The notes under the pieces were generated by a model. That model was not told the DNA's origin, ran no database searches, and worked only from the letters and a program-made list of their open reading frames with translations. Shown here in pieces: positions 60,590 through 64,000 of a stretch of DNA of 64,000 nt. The position numbers were made by a program, and so were the translations under genes. Position 1 is the stretch's first letter; each line of letters opens with the position of its first letter. The stretch covers positions 785,340 through 849,339 of the forward strand of contig OX638356.1 in assembly GCA_951813395.1 (NCBI GenBank). The letters are read 5' to 3'. This stretch comes from Longimicrobiales bacterium. Its GTDB lineage: Bacteria > Gemmatimonadota > Gemmatimonadetes > Longimicrobiales > Gaopeijiaceae.

Positions 60590-61570
60590 ATGATGTCCGA
60601 GTCCGGCCCCGACAAGATCGTGACCGACGCGACCTCGGACGGCGGGAACTGTCCGAATTGCGAACGGGAACGCCCGGAGCACTTCTGCCCCCGCTGCGGG
60701 CAGAACGACCGTGACTACGCCCGTGCACTGCGGTCGGTTGCTGGCGAGTTCGTGCGCGAGACATTCGAGGTGGATTCGAGGCTGTTCCGCACGCTGAAGC
60801 TGCTTCTTTTCAAGCCCGGACGCCTGACGAGCGAGTTCTCCCGGAATCGCCGGGCCAGCTACATGTCTCCGGTCAGGCTCTACATCTTCGCCAGCTTCCT
60901 GTTCTTCCTCCTGCTGTCTTTGTCGGGGGACTTCGGCCGGGTGGTCGCGATGGGCGTGTCCGAAGAAGACCGAGAAAACGTACTGAGTGAGATCCCTACT
61001 GAAGCGAATCTCGCGGCTTTCCGGGAGGCACTATCCCCGGACCAGAGGAGGAAATTCGACGATATCATTGCCCGACCGGAAAACGATACGGGGAGGCAGA
61101 TCGTCCTCTCCGCGACCCTGGAAGGGGACTTCGAGGAGCGGAACTGGATCGAGAGATTCATATTGGGGGAGATGATCGACATCCTTCACGATCCCTCGGT
61201 CATCCCCCGGCGCTTCCTCGCCAACATGCCGATCGCGATGTTCTGCGTACTTCCCTTCCTCGGGCTGATCCTCGCCGCCCTGTACTTTCGGAAGAGGCGC
61301 TTCTATGTGGAGCATCTTGTCTTCGCGATCCACATCCAGACGTTCGCCTTTCTTGTCTACGCGGCAGCACTTCTGCTCCCCGACTCGGGGCCGGGTGCGA
61401 TGGTTCGAGCGGTTTCCCTGCTCATCCCGTACCCGTATTTCGTAGTCGCGCTGAAACGCTACTACGAAAGCGGCTGGGTATTGTCCATCGCCAAGTCCAT
61501 AGGCGCGTACATGCTCTACTCGTTGGTGCTGATCCCCGCCTTCCTTTTCTCGATCTTCGTGACCGGCTAG
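60590..61570 (+). CDS. DUF3667-type zinc-ribbon membrane protein, copy 1
   Basis: 326 residues. Zinc ribbon CPNCERERPEHFCPRCGQ at the N-terminus, then an amphipathic helix region (DSRLFRTLKLLLFKPGRLTS, NRRASYMSPVRLYIFASFLF) and about four transmembrane helices. This layout matches DUF3667. Function is unknown. An ATG pair at 60590/60593 follows GAGAGGG; either can serve. It is followed by a paralog 10 bases later. Confidence 0.82.
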   Translation: MMSESGPDKIVTDATSDGGNCPNCERERPEHFCPRCGQNDRDYARALRSVAGEFVRETFEVDSRLFRTLKLLLFKPGRLTSEFSRNRRASYMSPVRLYIFASFLFFLLLSLSGDFGRVVAMGVSEEDRENVLSEIPTEANLAAFREALSPDQRRKFDDIIARPENDTGRQIVLSATLEGDFEERNWIERFILGEMIDILHDPSVIPRRFLANMPIAMFCVLPFLGLILAALYFRKRRFYVEHLVFAIHIQTFAFLVYAAALLLPDSGPGAMVRAVSLLIPYPYFVVALKRYYESGWVLSIAKSIGAYMLYSLVLIPAFLFSIFVTG

Positions 61571-61580
61571 GGGTTTCCGC

Positions 61581-62551
61581 ATGAAGCCGGCAACACCTGA
61601 CGCGGAATCGGCCCGGGACCAACCTTCCGCCGACGCCACCTGCCCAAACTGCGGCGACGAGCGTCCGGGCTCGTACTGCGCCCGCTGCGGTCAAAGCGAC
61701 CGGAACTACATGCGGTCGGTGTGGCCCATGCTAAGGGAATTCTCGGCGGACACCTTCGAAATCGACTCGAGGGTCTTTCGCACCCTGAAGCTGCTTTTCT
61801 TCAAACCGGGCCAATTGTCGATCGAGTTCTCCCGGAATCGGCGTGCCAACTACGTGTCGCCGCTCAGGTTGTTCCTTTTCGCGTGCTTCGTGCACCTGGG
61901 CGTGCTGGCGGTGCTGATTTCGAGCGGCTGGCTGTCACGCGCGATTTCCGAGCCCACGGATTGGTCCGGGTACATTGAACCCACGGCGGAGCAGATCGAA
62001 TCCGTGCGTTCGAGGCTGGCGCCGGAGCAACGCACCCGGCTGGACGAGATCATGGAGCGTGGGCTCGACGACATGAACTGGCGCACGGTGGCCACATACA
62101 TCTCGTTGGACCCGGCGGAAGCGGCGGCTTCTCTCCGTTGTTCTATCGTTTGCTGATCGGCTACTACCACGATCCGGTCGCCGTGATTGAGAGAACAGCG
62201 CGCCGCATGACGGCGGTAATCATCCTTTCCCTGCCGTTGTATGCCCTGATCCTTGCTCTGGTCTATCGCAGCGAGCGAAGGTTCTTCGTCGAACACCTGG
62301 TGCTCGTGATCCACCTGCAGGCATTCTCGCTGGTCGCCATGTTGCCGAATTACCTGATCATTCCGCGCAATGTGTTTACGACAGTGGTGGCTGTGGGCAT
62401 TGTTGCCGGTCACATCTGGTACTACCTGCTGGCTCTGCGGCGCTATTTCGGCGAGAGCTGGGGCAAGACCGTCGGAAGGTGGCTTGTTTTTGCATTCCTG
62501 TCGTCTTTTGTTGTTGTCGGCGGAGCTATCGCGGCCTACTTCCTGGGTTGA
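61581..62551 (+). pseudogene. DUF3667-type membrane protein, copy 2, broken by a frameshift
   Basis: The first part (61581 to about 62110) encodes the zinc ribbon CPNCGDERPGSYCARCGQ and NRRANYVSPLRLFLFACFVH, parallel to copy 1. Near 62110-62135 the frame changes by -1: frame one runs into a TGA at 62154. The other frame continues PLFYRLLIGYYHDPVAVIER, RRFFVEHLVLVIHLQ and GGAIAAYFLG to a stop at 62549-62551, matching the C-terminal half of copy 1. A single-base loss in the CCCGGCGG run would explain it. Genuine decay or a sequencing error are both possible. Confidence 0.8.
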
Positions 62552-64000
62552 TGATGTGGCGTAACGCCTGTCGGGCGGTTGGAAGCACCGGGCGACTCGG
62601 GCGTCGTCCAAGAACGAGCGCGTTGCCGGTGCTGCTCGTGGTCGCGGCTTGTACGGGTCCCTCCGGGGGACCGCAAACCGACTTTGAAATCGCGGAAGCG
62701 TCGATCCCGGACCTGCAGGTTGCGTTGCAGGACGGACGCACGACGTCGGTCGATCTCGTGGACCAATACCTGGCCCGCATTGCGGCCTACGATCGCACGG
62801 GCCCGGCCCTCAACACGATCATCCGGCTGAATCCGCTTGCGAGGGAACAGGCGGAAGCGCTGGACGCGGAGCGGGCGAGCGGCGTGGTCCGCGGCCCAAT
62901 GCACGGCATTCCGGTCCTCATGAAGGACAACTACGACATGGACTGGATGCCAACGACCGGCTCGAGTCTGGCGCTGGCGGGACTCCGTCCGGCCGACAAC
63001 GCGTTTCAGGTGAAACGTCTTCTGGACGCGGGCGCGGTCATCCTTGGCAAGACCAACCTGCACGAACTCGCCGCCGGGATCACGACGATCAGCTCGCTGG
63101 GCGGGCAGACGCGCAACCCGTACGATCCGGCTCGCAATCCGGGCGGCAGCTCGGGCGGGACGGGCGCGGCGGTCGCGGCCAGCTTCGCAGCCGCAGCGTG
63201 GGGAAGCGACACCTGCGGCTCGATCCGGATCCCGGCGGCCGTGCACAACCTTTTCGGGCTACGGCCAACCAAGGGGCTGTCCAGCATCGACGGGATTCTG
63301 CCGCTCTCGCATTCGCAGGATACGGGCGGGCCGCTGGCGCGGACGGTGACCGATCTGGCCATTGCGCTCGACGCCACTGTGGGGCGTGATCCCGCCGACC
63401 CCGCCACGGCCATCCTCGAGGGGCGCGAGACGCCGGGCTTCCAGGCCGCGCTCGACCCCGCCGCCCTGGACGGCGCCCGCATCGGCGTCCTGGAAGCATG
63501 GATGTCGGAGCAGGGAAGCGCGGGCACCGTGACGCGGGTGATGCGTGATGCCCTCGCGGAGATGGAAGCCCTCGGTGCGACGGTCGTCGACGTCACGATC
63601 CCCGACATGGACGACCTGCTCTCCAACACGGGCCTGATCGACCTCGAATTCAAGTTCGACCTGATGAACTACCTGGCCGGTGTACCCGACGCGCCGGTCT
63701 CGTCGCTGGAAGAGATCCTTGAAGCCGGCCTCCATCACGAGGCGCTGGACGGCAACTTCCGCCGCCGCAACGAACGCGCCGCGCGCGACTCTCCCGAGCT
63801 CACCGAGACCATGGAGCGGCGGCGCGCCCTAACGGCGGCGGTCCTCGACCTCCTCGACCGGCAGGACCTCGACGCCCTCGCCTACCCGACCATGCGGCAG
63901 GAAACCGCCCTCATCGGCACGGCGCCCACCGGCGCCACCTGCTTCCTCAGCGCGCACACCGGCCTCCCCGCGCTCACCATCCCGGCCGGCTTCACCGAGC
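62551..64000 (+). CDS. Amidase-signature lipoprotein, C-terminus cut by window edge
   Basis: 483 visible residues from ATG 62551, which overlaps the preceding TGA (ATGA). A lipoprotein signal ends in VVAAC. The Ser-cisSer-Lys catalytic triad of amidase-signature enzymes is complete: Lys125 in VLMKDN, Ser200 in GGSSGGTGAAV and Ser224 in DTCGSIRIPA. Spacing (75 and 24 residues) equals that of fatty-acid amide hydrolase. It hydrolyses an amide outside the cytoplasm; the substrate is not known. The end of the gene lies beyond base 64000. Confidence 0.9.
   Translation, partial: MMWRNACRAVGSTGRLGRRPRTSALPVLLVVAACTGPSGGPQTDFEIAEASIPDLQVALQDGRTTSVDLVDQYLARIAAYDRTGPALNTIIRLNPLAREQAEALDAERASGVVRGPMHGIPVLMKDNYDMDWMPTTGSSLALAGLRPADNAFQVKRLLDAGAVILGKTNLHELAAGITTISSLGGQTRNPYDPARNPGGSSGGTGAAVAASFAAAAWGSDTCGSIRIPAAVHNLFGLRPTKGLSSIDGILPLSHSQDTGGPLARTVTDLAIALDATVGRDPADPATAILEGRETPGFQAALDPAALDGARIGVLEAWMSEQGSAGTVTRVMRDALAEMEALGATVVDVTIPDMDDLLSNTGLIDLEFKFDLMNYLAGVPDAPVSSLEEILEAGLHHEALDGNFRRRNERAARDSPELTETMERRRALTAAVLDLLDRQDLDALAYPTMRQETALIGTAPTGATCFLSAHTGLPALTIPAGFTE

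Noticed and set aside
1-64000. tRNA, rRNA, CRISPR arrays, prophage or complete insertion sequences
   Set aside because: I saw no cloverleaf-like sequence, repeat-spacer pattern, transposase, integrase or phage structural gene.

Overview
This is a 64 kb stretch of GC-rich (roughly two-thirds G+C) bacterial chromosome, densely coding. I found no rRNA, tRNA, CRISPR array, prophage or complete insertion sequence. The gene content fits a member of the Gemmatimonadota or a related soil or marine heterotroph. It includes exported penicillin-acylase, amidase and M28 hydrolases, a very large BNR/sortilin-type propeller, a TonB receptor with a DUF4249 partner, PQQ dehydrogenase chemistry, LVIVD and YVTN propellers, and many GTG/TTG starts in ATGA/GTGA overlaps. 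The taxon is inferred from gene content only.

Layout. 1-5096 (minus strand): a partial exported protein, then an operon of alkyltransferase-like DNA repair protein, HEAT-repeat/cyclophilin lipoprotein and penicillin acylase. 5273-9206 (plus): LVIVD lipoprotein, YVTN propeller and Pcm, coupled by 4-base overlaps. 9209-13050: a membrane protein, a creatininase-family hydrolase coupled to a PLP ammonia-lyase-like enzyme, and a POT peptide transporter. 13058-18532: a protein made of three repeats, then TPR, OsmC, acyl-CoA synthetase, CutA, TerB-like and a small basic membrane protein. 18550-21470 (minus): DUF445 and an unknown anchored protein. 21700-32334 (plus): a LeuA-like synthase, then phoB-phoR-pstS-pstC-pstA-pstB-phoU-SDR-msrB-isocitrate dehydrogenase-zinc ribbon, joined by ten consecutive 4-base stop/start overlaps. 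32412-40686: acyl-CoA dehydrogenase, two divergent nucleotide-translocase-like paralogs, a SulP permease and an exported barrel-like protein. 40840-49845 (minus): ArsR, AHSA1 and an alkaline-phosphatase-family enzyme; then diheme cytochrome c, a PQQ dehydrogenase-M28 peptidase fusion, a small protein, DinB and a MORC/HSP90-like ATPase. 49989-54053 (plus): TonB receptor, DUF4249 lipoprotein and TPR protein. 54054-64000: scrambled VapB/VapC debris, a small lipoprotein, a Fic protein with an operator-like palindrome, the BNR giant, a 5'-truncated zeta-toxin-like kinase with a small partner, two DUF3667 paralogs (one frameshifted), and a lipoprotein amidase cut by the window end.

Most novel points. 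(a) A 39-base segment in the leader of the nucleotide-translocase-like gene at 35284 is the reverse complement of part of phoU, 6 kb upstream, with one change that would be a G-U wobble in RNA. (b) One 1068-residue polypeptide fuses a PQQ dehydrogenase to an M28 metallopeptidase and is translationally coupled to a diheme cytochrome c. (c) The PstB ATPase has Tyr in place of the H-loop His. (d) Toxin-antitoxin remnants sit near 54.1-54.4 kb and 59.9-60.4 kb. (e) Clear inverted-repeat operators lie upstream of arsR and fic.
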